This document shows positions 18,601-27,694 of a DNA stretch of 64,000 nt, piece by piece. The notes below the pieces were generated by a model. That model was not told the origin of the DNA, searched no databases, and saw only the letters and a list, made by a program, of their open reading frames with translations. Position 1 is the first letter of the stretch; each line of letters starts with the position of its first letter. The position numbers and the translations under genes are program-made. The DNA lies in contig NZ_NIZW01000014.1 of the NCBI RefSeq assembly GCF_002727185.1, forward strand, positions 1 through 64,000. The letters run 5' to 3'. The stretch is from Rhodopirellula bahusiensis. GTDB taxonomy: Bacteria > Planctomycetota > Planctomycetia > Pirellulales > Pirellulaceae.

Positions 18601-19101
18601 TCAACGGGACCGGTAGGTTGGCACGCCGTAGTAGCGCGGCACAGTGAAATAGGTTCCGGTTCCAAATTGCACTCCGCCGCCGGGGCCGATTTGCAATCCC
18701 GTCCCGCTGACCGATCCGGGGACAAACCCGTATCCATAGCCGCCGTAACCATACCCGTACCCGCCGTACCCATATCCACCGTAGCCTCGGCGATAACTGT
18801 ATCGACGTGGGGTGTTGTAGTAGTAATTTGTCACCGACCCACGGTTCGAACTGCTTGAGCTCACGGCAGGACGATTGGCGGTGTAATTGTTCTGAGGCAA
18901 GCCACCTCGCTGGCCAATGATGGAGCTGCCGCCACGATTGAATCCGTTACTTTGGATCCCATATCGGTATCCCTGCGCGGACGCATCCGAAGCGAAGAGA
19001 AACGCTCCCAGCATTCCGATTGCCAAAGTTGCGAGACTCGCGGACGCCCATGCGGGCACGCGATGGTTGGTTGGAGAGAATGTTTTGACGGACGTGTTCA
19101 T
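18601..19101 (-). CDS. Secreted Gly/Tyr-rich protein
   Basis: The 166-residue product has a signal peptide (hydrophobic core about residues 18-36, cleavage near ASAQG) and then a low-complexity body. It has an Asn/Ser/Gly-rich part followed by YGGYGYGGYGY-type repeats (about residues 108-125) and a short ordered tail. Such Gly-Tyr tracts suggest an adhesive, cell-wall or matrix role; no enzymatic motif is present. ATG 19101 was chosen because it starts the signal peptide directly; the frame runs open to 19230 without one. Confidence 0.72.
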   Translation of the reverse strand: MNTSVKTFSPTNHRVPAWASASLATLAIGMLGAFLFASDASAQGYRYGIQSNGFNRGGSSIIGQRGGLPQNNYTANRPAVSSSSSNRGSVTNYYYNTPRRYSYRRGYGGYGYGGYGYGYGGYGYGFVPGSVSGTGLQIGPGGGVQFGTGTYFTVPRYYGVPTYRSR

Positions 19102-19367
19102 GAGGCACCTGAATGGTTGTTGGGGGAAGAGCTGCGGGAGTCGTTCGCGACGGGATCCACTGAATTTTATGCGTCGCGGAATCGGAAGTCGTGGGAATAA
19201 AATGTCTGATCGAGTCACGGCTTCCGCCAAATCTTTCTCCGATTGAACGCGATTTCGCGAACCATTGGGCGGGCTTTCAAGCTTTCGGTATGCCGAAGCA
19301 TCGCTGCATGGACACCGAGTGACTTTGCTAGACTGGCTGTGTTTCTTCTTCTGGTTCTCGTTCGCGA

Positions 19368-20468
19368 ATGGTCGCTATGACTCGTTATTGGTTGGGATGT
19401 CTCGGTCTGGTTCTGGTGCTTGGATGCAGCAAATCTGATTCCAGTTCCTCAGAGAAAGCACAATCGAGCTCCGGCGCGGTGGCGGAAGCTTCCGCGGACG
19501 CGACTGGTTTCCCAAGGCAGTGCGGCGATTACACCGTGCTAGGGATTTTGACCGACAACCAAGACAACTCGAAAGCGAAGGAAAACACCGAGACAACATT
19601 GCTGCGGCATCCAGATGTGGCTTGCTTGGTCGGGTTGTGGAGCCAGAACACGCCAATGATTCTGGCTGGGCTTCGTAGCAGTGACGCGATTGGAAAAGTC
19701 GCCGTGGTTGGTTTCGACGAGCACCCGGACACTTTGGCGGGCATCCGCGATCAGTCCGTGCACGGAACCGTCGTCCAACAACCCTACGCGTTTGGCTTTC
19801 GAAGCGTGCAGTGGTTGACGACTCTCGCGAAGGGCGGCGAAATCGATGTGCCAGAGTCGGGAATGATCATCATTCCACACCGATCGATCACCGGTGAAAA
19901 CGTCAATGAGTTTGCCGCAGACATCGATGCCATCAAATCAGGCAACGGACCGATTTTGTCCGGCGACGAACAGATCGATGGGGCGGGCGTTCGTGTCGCC
20001 TACATCACCAATTCCTTGGATCCATTTTGGACTTTGGCCGACGCGGGGTGCAAGCGAGCCGCGGAGCAGTTTGGTTGCGAAGTCGATGTGCAGATGCCTT
20101 CGTCAGGTTCAATTGAAGAGCAAAAGCGATTCTTGGAATCCAACGTGGCGGCCAAAGTGGACGGAATCGCGATCAGTCCAATCGATCCCGAAAACCAAGT
20201 TGCGATGATCAACGATGCCTGCAAAGCAGCAGCGGTGATTTGCCAGGACAGCGATGCACCCGCTTCGCGACGAAAGTTCTATCTCGGAACCAGCAACTAC
20301 TTGGCCGGGCGTGCTGCTGGCAAATTGATTCAGGACGCGATTCCCGAAGGCGGCGAAGTGATGCTGTTCGTCGGGAAAATGGAAGTCCTCAACGCGCAGG
20401 AACGCAGCCAGGGAATCATGGACGAACTCGCGGGCAAACCAATTCCGGCGATCTTGCAAGGCAACTGA
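19368..20468 (+). CDS. Circularly permuted sugar-binding lipoprotein (RbsB-like)
   Basis: A lipoprotein signal (lipobox LVLGC, C20) leads to a type I periplasmic-binding fold in swapped order. Residues 54-190 match the second half of RbsB: HPDV near 81, VVGFDE at 113-118, GTVVQQPY at 133-140. Residues 208-366 match the first half: VAYITNSLDPFW at 210, ISPIDPENQ, then the ERSQG helix just before the stop. A Gly/Ser/Asp-rich linker (191-207) joins the old C-terminus to the old N-terminus. All strands of both lobes seem present. No ABC permease or ATPase gene is adjacent, so the partner and ligand are unknown. The alternative ATG at 19377 is equally good. Confidence 0.82.
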   Translation: MVAMTRYWLGCLGLVLVLGCSKSDSSSSEKAQSSSGAVAEASADATGFPRQCGDYTVLGILTDNQDNSKAKENTETTLLRHPDVACLVGLWSQNTPMILAGLRSSDAIGKVAVVGFDEHPDTLAGIRDQSVHGTVVQQPYAFGFRSVQWLTTLAKGGEIDVPESGMIIIPHRSITGENVNEFAADIDAIKSGNGPILSGDEQIDGAGVRVAYITNSLDPFWTLADAGCKRAAEQFGCEVDVQMPSSGSIEEQKRFLESNVAAKVDGIAISPIDPENQVAMINDACKAAAVICQDSDAPASRRKFYLGTSNYLAGRAAGKLIQDAIPEGGEVMLFVGKMEVLNAQERSQGIMDELAGKPIPAILQGN

Positions 20469-20681
20469 TCGGTGGAGTTGGCTGGGTGACGGCCGATGAC
20501 ACTTGCCCGCGCGACCCGCAAAATCGGAATCAGCGTGGACATCGGTGCACGTTCGGCGTGGTTTCCGCGCGCCGATGGGGAGGAATGAGGCGGCTCGAGT
20601 CGAAAGATGGCGTAGGTTTGCGTGTCGAGCGAGGGTGTGCTTGGTTCGACGCAACGTGCAAACCTTTTTGCGAGTTTGACC

Positions 20682-20879
20682 ATGAGTGCCATCCCACCAG
20701 CCGTTCAGCAGGTTCTGCAAGCGCGCCAAGATGCGACGCAAACGCAGATTGATGTGGCCTTGCTCGGGCAGAATCTGGATGTGCAGAAACAAACCGGCGA
20801 TGCGATTGTTCAAATGATCGCCGAAGTCGCCGACGTGCAAAAGCAACTTGCCAGCGGTCACATCGACGTCCGCGTCTAG
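20682..20879 (+). CDS. YjfB-like putative motility protein
   Basis: The 65-residue protein has Gln-rich helical sequence from QQVLQARQDA to the end, with a centre (DVQKQTGDAIVQMI) like the YjfB family. That family is small and often linked to flagellar genes. No flagellar gene lies nearby. The frame is open from 20622, but the ATG at 20682 gives the family length and starts directly with the conserved helix. Its stop lies 6 bp from the stop of the opposing phosphoesterase gene. Confidence 0.6.
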   Translation: MSAIPPAVQQVLQARQDATQTQIDVALLGQNLDVQKQTGDAIVQMIAEVADVQKQLASGHIDVRV

Positions 20880-20885
20880 TCTTTC

Positions 20886-21644
20886 TCAGCGACCTTCGCG
20901 AAGACGGTAGCCCAGGAAATTGTCCAGCTCCGCTTCTTTCTCAATCGCCTGGACCGTTCGTTCGATGTCGTATTCGACTCGGCGGAACATCACCAAATCC
21001 GGTTCGACAATCGCGTAGCAACTGCGAGGGTCACCGTCTCGTGGTTGACCAACGCTGCCGACATTGATCATCAATTTTGCGTTGGGGTCGGCCAGCGAGT
21101 ATCCCGTTCCGGTGTCCGCGGGACGAACGAAACGTTGTTCCATGGTGAAAACGCCGGGAACGTGCGTGTGCCCTTGGAAGCAAACTCGTGGGACGAGCGA
21201 AAAGAGCTTTTCCATCTTCTTGGTGTTCTGGGCGTCTTCAGGGAAGACGTATTCGTTCGTTGGTCCACGGGGCGAACCATGAACGAACAACCAATGATCT
21301 TCGCGAACCGTGCGTGGCAAGCCACACAGGTATTCGATTCGCTTGCGGCTGGCACCGGGATCGTCTCCGGTTTCTTCCAACCGGCTGCGGGTCCAGAAAA
21401 TCGCTTGTTCAGCCGCGACGTTGAAACCTTCTGGGTCAAACAGCGAGCTGCTGTCGTGGTTGCCCAAAACGCAGAAGTCAAAACCCATCACGGTGTCGAG
21501 GCAGGCACAGGGTTCCGGGCCATAGCCGACCACGTCGCCCAAGCAGACGATGCGGTCCACCTTTTGTGATTCGACATCCGCCAAGACGGCTTCGAGTGCG
21601 GACAGGTTTCCGTGGATGTCGCTAAGAATGGCTGTACGTGTCAC
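20886..21644 (-). CDS. Metallophosphoesterase, paralogue 1
   Basis: The 252-residue protein has all calcineurin-like metal motifs: SDIHGN at the N-terminus, GDVVGYGP, GNHD and GHTH, followed by NVGSVGQPRDGD. This is the YfcE/DUF2437-like group of bacterial phosphodiesterases; substrate unknown. It lies 4 bp downstream of a close paralogue, with the same length, motifs and C-terminal pattern (YRLREGR against DRLKRGH), so the pair arose by tandem duplication. Both probably belong to one transcript starting near 22407. Confidence 0.85.
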   Translation of the reverse strand: MTRTAILSDIHGNLSALEAVLADVESQKVDRIVCLGDVVGYGPEPCACLDTVMGFDFCVLGNHDSSSLFDPEGFNVAAEQAIFWTRSRLEETGDDPGASRKRIEYLCGLPRTVREDHWLFVHGSPRGPTNEYVFPEDAQNTKKMEKLFSLVPRVCFQGHTHVPGVFTMEQRFVRPADTGTGYSLADPNAKLMINVGSVGQPRDGDPRSCYAIVEPDLVMFRRVEYDIERTVQAIEKEAELDNFLGYRLREGR

Positions 21645-21648
21645 CCGA

Positions 21649-22407
21649 TCAATGTCCTCGCTTCAGTCGATCGCCGAGTGCATCGTCCAGATCGAGTTGT
21701 GCGTAAATTTTCTGAGCTGTCTGTTCGAAATCGTATTCGACCCGGCGATAGGTCACCGTTTTGGCATCGGTGTCCAAGATGATGTAGCACGATTGATTGT
21801 TCTCGTCCCGCGGTTGCCCAACGCTTCCCACGTTGATCATCAGCTTGTTGTTGCCCAATGCATATGTGTGATCACATTCGTCCGGCGTGACGAATTCACA
21901 TTCGGTGGTGAACACGCCTGGCAAGTGCGTGTGTCCCATGAAGCAGTACTGATCGATTTTGCCGAACAAGATTTCCATCTTGCGGGCGTCGTACATGTAC
22001 TCAGGGAAGACGTATTCATTGGTTGGGTCGCGAGGCGAACCGTGGACGAATTTATAGTCGCCGTCCTCGATGAACCGTGGCAGTTCCCCGAGGAAGTCCC
22101 ACCGGGCGTTGACTTGGGCGGGGCCGCCTTTGCCACTATCCAGCTCGTCGCGAGTCCAGTAGATCGCGCGGAGGGCCATGGGGTTGAACCCGTCGGGGTC
22201 AAACAAAGCCGCCTGGTCGTGGTTGCCCAAGATGGTGTGTTTGCACCGCCGCATCACCAGATCCAGACACTCGCACGGATTGGGTCCGTACCCAATGATA
22301 TCGCCCAAGCATATGACTTCTTGGACACCGACCGAGTCGATGTCTTGCAGAACCGCTTGCAGCGCTTCGAGGTTCCCGTGGATGTCGCTGATCAACGCTC
22401 GCTTCAC
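21649..22407 (-). CDS. Metallophosphoesterase, paralogue 2
   Basis: The second copy also has 252 residues. SDIHGN, GDIIGYGP, GNHD, VHGSPR and GHTH place the two-metal site. It has NVGSVGQPRDEN near the C-terminus. Differences from paralogue 1 concentrate in the middle segment (about 90-110) and the last 60 residues, which could change substrate choice. It is the promoter-proximal gene of the pair; tsaB starts 109 bp away in the other direction. Confidence 0.86.
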   Translation of the reverse strand: MKRALISDIHGNLEALQAVLQDIDSVGVQEVICLGDIIGYGPNPCECLDLVMRRCKHTILGNHDQAALFDPDGFNPMALRAIYWTRDELDSGKGGPAQVNARWDFLGELPRFIEDGDYKFVHGSPRDPTNEYVFPEYMYDARKMEILFGKIDQYCFMGHTHLPGVFTTECEFVTPDECDHTYALGNNKLMINVGSVGQPRDENNQSCYIILDTDAKTVTYRRVEYDFEQTAQKIYAQLDLDDALGDRLKRGH

Positions 22408-22515
22408 AAAATTCCTCGGTCACCTCACCTGGATGCTAAACCTGCCGGGTGTCATTGTAGTCTGGACTAAATTTGCACGACAATCCCACGCAATTGACTC
22501 CACGAGTTCTCGAAC

Positions 22516-23337
22516 ATGACCTCCCAGACCGAATCTGACAGCCCACGACCGGTCATCGGATTGGCTTTGGAAGTCATCGGGCGAGAGGGATCGGTGGCGT
22601 TGATATGCGATGGTGAAGTCGCTCAAACGGACGACCTGCCCGGCGACGTTCGTGCGACCGCATCGCTGACCCCGGCGTTGCAATCGTTGCTGTTGAAGTT
22701 CAATCCAGCTGATTCGAATGCTCAGATCAACCCAGTTGAATCGGCCGCCGCAACGCGAGCCAGCCGGCCCGACTTCATCGCGGTCGCCGATGGTCCGGGA
22801 TCATTCACCGGTTTGCGCATCGCCGCATCCACGGCGAAAACTTTGGCCTATGCATGGGGAATCCCCGTGGTGACCTCGGATTCGCTGTCCGTTTTGGCAG
22901 CTGCAATTTTGCCCCCAGGAATTTCACGCTCCGGCGGTCCCGGTGTTGACTTGCCGGATCCAGGCCAGCGATTGATCGTTGGGTTGGACGCCTATCGAGG
23001 TCAGACGTTTGTCGGATCCTTTGAAGCAACCGACTCAGGATGGCAATCCGTCCGAGAAGTCGAGTTGATGGATCGAGCCGAATGGTTGGCAGCCTTGGAA
23101 TCGGCCTCGCCCGGAACCTGGGTCACGGGAGATGCAATCAAACCGGGCCTGCCGACGGAACATTTGCAGCCGGTCGGAAGGAAGCAAACTTTGGCTTCCG
23201 CTTTAGCCGGACATTCTCACCAAAAGTTTTTGGTGGGCCAAACCACCGATCCGATGGAAGTGTTGCCAAAGTACTTTCGACCGAGTGCGGCCGAAGAGAA
23301 GGCCGCGTCCAGCCGAACCGGTTCGGCGAAAGGCTGA
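22516..23337 (+). CDS. tsaB: tRNA threonylcarbamoyladenosine biosynthesis protein TsaB
   Basis: TsaB helps TsaD and TsaE install the t6A modification at position 37 of ANN-decoding tRNAs. The signature ADGPGSFTGLRI lies near residues 90-101, followed by the family segment AYAWGIPVVTSDSL. At 273 residues it is somewhat longer than usual because of an insertion around residues 60-80 and a poorly conserved tail. It has a single ASKHA-type domain without the TsaD metal-binding histidines. tsaD and tsaE are not in the window. Confidence 0.87.
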   Translation: MTSQTESDSPRPVIGLALEVIGREGSVALICDGEVAQTDDLPGDVRATASLTPALQSLLLKFNPADSNAQINPVESAAATRASRPDFIAVADGPGSFTGLRIAASTAKTLAYAWGIPVVTSDSLSVLAAAILPPGISRSGGPGVDLPDPGQRLIVGLDAYRGQTFVGSFEATDSGWQSVREVELMDRAEWLAALESASPGTWVTGDAIKPGLPTEHLQPVGRKQTLASALAGHSHQKFLVGQTTDPMEVLPKYFRPSAAEEKAASSRTGSAKG

Positions 23338-23381
23338 TTGGTTGCCCTGCTTTCTGACCGCCCGGAAAGTCGATCAGGTGA

Positions 23382-25019
23382 TTAGCGGATCGCACTCATG
23401 TAGAAGCTGAAGATTCGCTCATCATCGGTGTCAGCCATTGCGACTGGAAACGCGAAGTCGAACGCCAGCGGCGCCGGGCCGAGCATCGGGATCGCAACGC
23501 GAAGACCGAAACCGGGCGCGACTCGGAAGTTGTCCGCATCGATCTCGATGTCTTGTTCGACCGTTCCAAAATCCACAAACGCAACGCCTCGAAAAGCGTC
23601 GTCCGCCGTCAGTGGGAACATGTATTCGACCGAGTTCAACCATTGGAACTGGCCACCGACTTCGACGCCATTGATGACGGGGCTGGCACCACGGAAATCG
23701 AAACCACGTAGCGTTGCGTAACCACCGGCGAAGTAGTTCTCAAAGATGGGAGTTTCGTCGCCGCTGAATCCGAGCTGAACGCTGTACGAAAGCGTCTGCT
23801 TTCCGGAACCATCAGCACGTTCGCGAAGCAACCAGTATTTGCGGTACTCGGCTTCGAAGGTGGAGTATTCGTAGTCGCCGAAGGTTTGTTCGAAGCTCAG
23901 TTCAAAGTAGTGACCGCGACTGGGTTGCAGTGGGCTGTTGCGTGTGTCGTGGATCAATGATGCCATGCCGCTGAACAGAGCATTGTCGCCAAGCACCGCA
24001 TTCAGTTCGGGAACGGTGTTGACTCGCGGGTCAGTGATCTCAACATTCTGTCCGCTCATCCCGAGTGAGACGGAAAGGTCGGGCGTCACGCGGTAACCAA
24101 AGCTGGCTCGACCACCGAGGCGGTTTTCGTCCCAGTCGTCAAAATTGCGGTCGTACAAGAAACCGCTCAGCGACATGCTGATCGGCAAGTAGCCCAGCAA
24201 GTTTGGGTCAGCAAATTGGGCTGTGTAACGCTGGTAATCGCTGCCGGGGGCCGCTTCCACTCGAAACGTTTGGCCTGCACCACGAAACGCGGTTCCGCTG
24301 AACAGATCGCCAAACGAGGTCGGCCAACGACTGATGTCAAAGTTGCGTTCATCGATCGTGACTTGGCCGGTGACTCCAGCGTCACTGTTGACTGCTCCGC
24401 CGAACATCAAACGTCCCGTCCGAGCGGGGTAACCTTGAATGATCAGATCGGCTTCGCGAACGGTGGGTTGGCTGACGACCGGTGGTGCCAAACTGGTGGA
24501 GGATGGAAAACTGCCCTGCAATGGTCCGGGCAAAGTTCCGCCTTGGTAAACATCACCTTGGTAAGTGCCACCTTGATAAGTTGTCGCGGGAACAGCGCCG
24601 TTTCCGCCATAGGTTGGTGCGGCGTAGGGATTGCCGGCGGCGGGTGCGGCAGCGGACGTTGCCGGAGCAGTTGTCCCGGGAGCACCGTACGCGGACGGGC
24701 CGCCATAGACCGATTGCCCGTAGGTTGTCGTGGCGGGGGCCGGCGGTGGCGCACCGTAGGACGAGGGTGGAGCCGGTGGCGGGTATGCCGTTTGCGCGAC
24801 CCCTGCCGAAGGCGAGAGGAAGTGGGACGACAAAGCAATCAACGCGGACGCCGAGACGCGAGTCAGCAGCGAACGATTGATATCATCGATCCAGCGCGAT
24901 GCCGTGTGATGCTTCGAGTTTGGCGAAGCATCGGGTTCAGAAGATTGGGTCACAGCACGCATCCATGACTTGAAGCGAGACTCGAGCGGGAGTGAATTCA
25001 TTGTTGTTTTGGAGGTCAT
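23382..25019 (-). CDS. BamA-type outer-membrane beta-barrel protein (split BamA, barrel part)
   Basis: The 545-residue product has an N-terminal signal-like segment (about 53-75, ending GVAQ), a Pro/Ala/Tyr/Gly-rich linker (76-165) and then a BamA-like 16-strand barrel. TGRLMFGGAVNSDAG corresponds to the first barrel strand, and the loop-6 RGF motif is at 438-440. The segment READLIIQGY just before the barrel looks like the last strand of POTRA 5. The POTRA domains are encoded by the upstream gene, which this start overlaps by 4 bp. The last residue is Arg rather than the usual aromatic of the barrel signal. Confidence 0.83.
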   Translation of the reverse strand: MTSKTTMNSLPLESRFKSWMRAVTQSSEPDASPNSKHHTASRWIDDINRSLLTRVSASALIALSSHFLSPSAGVAQTAYPPPAPPSSYGAPPPAPATTTYGQSVYGGPSAYGAPGTTAPATSAAAPAAGNPYAAPTYGGNGAVPATTYQGGTYQGDVYQGGTLPGPLQGSFPSSTSLAPPVVSQPTVREADLIIQGYPARTGRLMFGGAVNSDAGVTGQVTIDERNFDISRWPTSFGDLFSGTAFRGAGQTFRVEAAPGSDYQRYTAQFADPNLLGYLPISMSLSGFLYDRNFDDWDENRLGGRASFGYRVTPDLSVSLGMSGQNVEITDPRVNTVPELNAVLGDNALFSGMASLIHDTRNSPLQPSRGHYFELSFEQTFGDYEYSTFEAEYRKYWLLRERADGSGKQTLSYSVQLGFSGDETPIFENYFAGGYATLRGFDFRGASPVINGVEVGGQFQWLNSVEYMFPLTADDAFRGVAFVDFGTVEQDIEIDADNFRVAPGFGLRVAIPMLGPAPLAFDFAFPVAMADTDDERIFSFYMSAIR

Positions 25020-26494
25020 CTCAGCGATCCCTCCAACGGCTTCACGATGATGTCCGGCGGTTCAGCGATCGTTGGATTGGTTTCCAGCAAATTGCTGCGT
25101 TCAATTCGGTTGCGGCCGGTTTCTAAGTCGCGTCGGTCGATGTAGTCACCTTCTCGCATTTCGATCAGGTTCAGCATCGTGGTCTCTCGCATGAGGTGAG
25201 GTTCCCCATCGATTTCCACGCGAATGCTGTTCACTTTCCAGCGATCGCCTTCGGTGATCTCGTAAACCAAATCGACGATGCCGTTCTCGTCTCGCATGAT
25301 CGTCTTTGGATTGACCTCGGCGTAGATGAAGCCCAGTTCACCGTAGCCGTAAACGATCTCGCCGATGTCCTTTCGCATCTTGGTGCCGCTGAAGACATCG
25401 TTGGATTTCAATTCGAGACGTCTTCGAAGTGATTCCTCAGTCACGTACTCGTTGCCAACGATTTGGACGTCACCGATGCTGAATCGCGGCCCTTCGTTGA
25501 CCACAAACACGATCGTCAGCCATTTGCCGGTTCGGTCGTATTCAATTCGGCGTCCAACCGTCGCGGTCAGAAAGCCAAGGTTGTGGTAGTACGATGCCAG
25601 CACGTTGACGTCGGCGTCGATCTTTTTCATGTCCGCCACATTTCCGATGTAGCTCATGATGCCCATCATCGGACCGCGGCTTTGAATGACCTTCTTCAAA
25701 CGCGATTCACTGACGATCGAAGCGCCTTCGATACGAATGTCGTCGATACGTTCTTTCGGGCCTTCATTGATCCGAAAGACGACCGCGTTGGAATCACCGG
25801 GCAGACCGATGGACGCTACAATTGAGACTTGGTTGAAGCCTTCTTCGTGGTAGTAGTCGATCAATCGACGTTTGCCGGTTTCGATCGCAAATTCGCTGAG
25901 TGGATCGCCTTCGGCGATTCCTGAACGTCCCGACAATTCGCGGCCGTTCATCGCGTAGTCACCGTGGTAAATGACCTTCGACACCATCGCTCGTTCGCGA
26001 ACGTAGAAGGTGACCAACACGCTCTTCTGTGTTACGCTGCCGTTGGAGCCAGGGGCCGGCGTGACGCGTTCTTCCGTTTGAAAGGTGACGTGATCGAAGG
26101 ATCCCATGTCGTTCAAACGACCGATGTCGGACAGCACAGTTTCTTCGCTGTAGAAACGACCTTTGCGGGTTTGCAATTCCGCCAAGATGTCGGTGGAGCT
26201 GATGACTTGGTTGCCAACCAGTTGGACTGCGGCAACAACAACATCGCCTTCTTCGCGACGCAGTGCCATGCCGTCACGGTTGTGGATGTGGTCGCGAAAT
26301 TTTGGTTTGGTTGCGGCTGCGGGCGCTTGAGCTTGGCCGCCACCCATGCCACCACCACCGCCGCCAAATTGGGCGTGGAGGATATTTGGTGAGCAGGCGA
26401 TGGCCAGGCAGCAGACAAAACACGCCAGGAAGCGATGTCTTGAAAGATTGCAGCGGTTGAATCGAGACGGCATGAGCAGCCATATCCGTGGCAC
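25016..26494 (-). CDS. POTRA-domain protein (split BamA, periplasmic part)
   Basis: After a signal peptide (about 22-42) and a Gly-rich linker come four complete POTRA domains (roughly 85-170, 171-250, 251-345, 346-430) and a truncated fifth that ends at residue 492. The POTRA array normally captures unfolded outer-membrane proteins and passes them to the barrel. Here no barrel follows in frame; the stop overlaps the start of the barrel gene. Translational coupling should keep the two at equal amounts. M8 (26473) is an alternative start. Known BamA proteins carry POTRA and barrel on one chain. Confidence 0.85.
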   Translation of the reverse strand: MPRIWLLMPSRFNRCNLSRHRFLACFVCCLAIACSPNILHAQFGGGGGGMGGGQAQAPAAATKPKFRDHIHNRDGMALRREEGDVVVAAVQLVGNQVISSTDILAELQTRKGRFYSEETVLSDIGRLNDMGSFDHVTFQTEERVTPAPGSNGSVTQKSVLVTFYVRERAMVSKVIYHGDYAMNGRELSGRSGIAEGDPLSEFAIETGKRRLIDYYHEEGFNQVSIVASIGLPGDSNAVVFRINEGPKERIDDIRIEGASIVSESRLKKVIQSRGPMMGIMSYIGNVADMKKIDADVNVLASYYHNLGFLTATVGRRIEYDRTGKWLTIVFVVNEGPRFSIGDVQIVGNEYVTEESLRRRLELKSNDVFSGTKMRKDIGEIVYGYGELGFIYAEVNPKTIMRDENGIVDLVYEITEGDRWKVNSIRVEIDGEPHLMRETTMLNLIEMREGDYIDRRDLETGRNRIERSNLLETNPTIAEPPDIIVKPLEGSLR

Positions 26495-26743
26495 GAGAAA
26501 CGAGATCTTCCCGTCTCTACCAATGGTTCCGCGGGTGCCACAAGGCGAATACGTCTCTCCCCCCGAACTTCAATCAAGTTTGGGATTTTGTTTCTCTTTG
26601 AAAGAGTGTGGTCGCTGGTTTGTCAGCGATTCAAAGAGACGAGAATCACGCGATCGTGAAATCCACCGCTGTGAAACACAACTGTTTCCCGCGTTCGTTT
26701 CACGGTCGAAGCACTAGCTGCGAGCTCGTTCCGACGAGGGGCC

Positions 26744-27583
26744 TCAGGGAGCGTCGTGTTCGATCAGCTTTTGCTGGAACGACTCGAAGAAGCTTCGATC
26801 TTTGGCGTACTGATCCGGATCGATCTGGTTCTTGAAGTAGTCCAAGTAGTCGATCCAACGTTGCGTTTCATCGACGAAGGAGTACTCGGGGTCTTCCATT
26901 GGATTGACCCAATCAGGATCGCCCGGTTCACGCTGCCCAGTGATTTGGCCTTCGCCGTTGACGACAAAATTCGCTGTCAACACAGGAAGTTTCATTCGCA
27001 GTTCGTAAATCGCACGCTCGCCCCAGGACATGCCCGCGGTCGCCTCATTCCAAGCTTCCGTCACCTCAGGCGAAGTGGTGCTGTCGGGAAACCGAATGCC
27101 GTTGGCTCTGCCTGACTGTGTGATCCCATCTCGGTTGAGGTCCACTTGTGCGGCGGGTGGGACCAGCAGATTGAGGGCCCCTTCTTCGCTCAACGAATCG
27201 ACCTGGATTGGATCGGCCAATCGATGGATCGTCTGGACGGTTTCCAGTTCTTCCGCTGGCAGTCCGCGTAGGAAGTCCTTCGGTGTCGCATAGCCGCCTT
27301 CGTCGTAGGCCTGGGACATCACGCCGGCGTAGGATTCGCCGAGGGCCGCCGCGTCCTCTTGGCCGCGATAACGCCCAAGTTGTTCGACTCGATACCAATT
27401 GGTCCAGGATTGCTGGATCTGTGAATCCAACGGGGTTTCGGTCGAGACCGGTTCGGCGTTTGCATACCCTTCGCGGCCAAAGTTCTCCAGCACCTCGCTG
27501 AAGACGCTTTGCACGTTTTGGTCGGCAGCCCGACGATGGTCTTCGAGCGTCATCACTCCGGATTGGCGCGTGTCGATTCGCAC
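26744..27583 (-). CDS. Conserved hypothetical protein
   Basis: The 279-residue protein has no clear signal peptide. Segment 140-160 (VDLNRDGITQSG) resembles an EF-hand calcium loop. The C-terminal half has aromatic and acidic residues (WIDYLDYFKNQIDPDQYAKD). No family was recognised. It lies upstream of the split BamA genes on the same strand, 250 bp away, and 112 bp downstream of the PEP-hydrolase gene. Function unknown. Confidence 0.7.
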   Translation of the reverse strand: MRIDTRQSGVMTLEDHRRAADQNVQSVFSEVLENFGREGYANAEPVSTETPLDSQIQQSWTNWYRVEQLGRYRGQEDAAALGESYAGVMSQAYDEGGYATPKDFLRGLPAEELETVQTIHRLADPIQVDSLSEEGALNLLVPPAAQVDLNRDGITQSGRANGIRFPDSTTSPEVTEAWNEATAGMSWGERAIYELRMKLPVLTANFVVNGEGQITGQREPGDPDWVNPMEDPEYSFVDETQRWIDYLDYFKNQIDPDQYAKDRSFFESFQQKLIEHDAP

Positions 27584-27694
27584 TTGAGGGTTCGCTCCAT
27601 GCAGGCGGGACGTTCCTCACGTGTATCGACCAAGACTCCGGTCTGAGTTTGATGCTTCAGGATGAATTTTCGGAGATTGTCGATCGGGTCGACT

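Noticed and set aside
19368-20468. Frameshifted or truncated sugar-binding protein
   Set aside because: All expected parts are present in one frame; only their order is changed.
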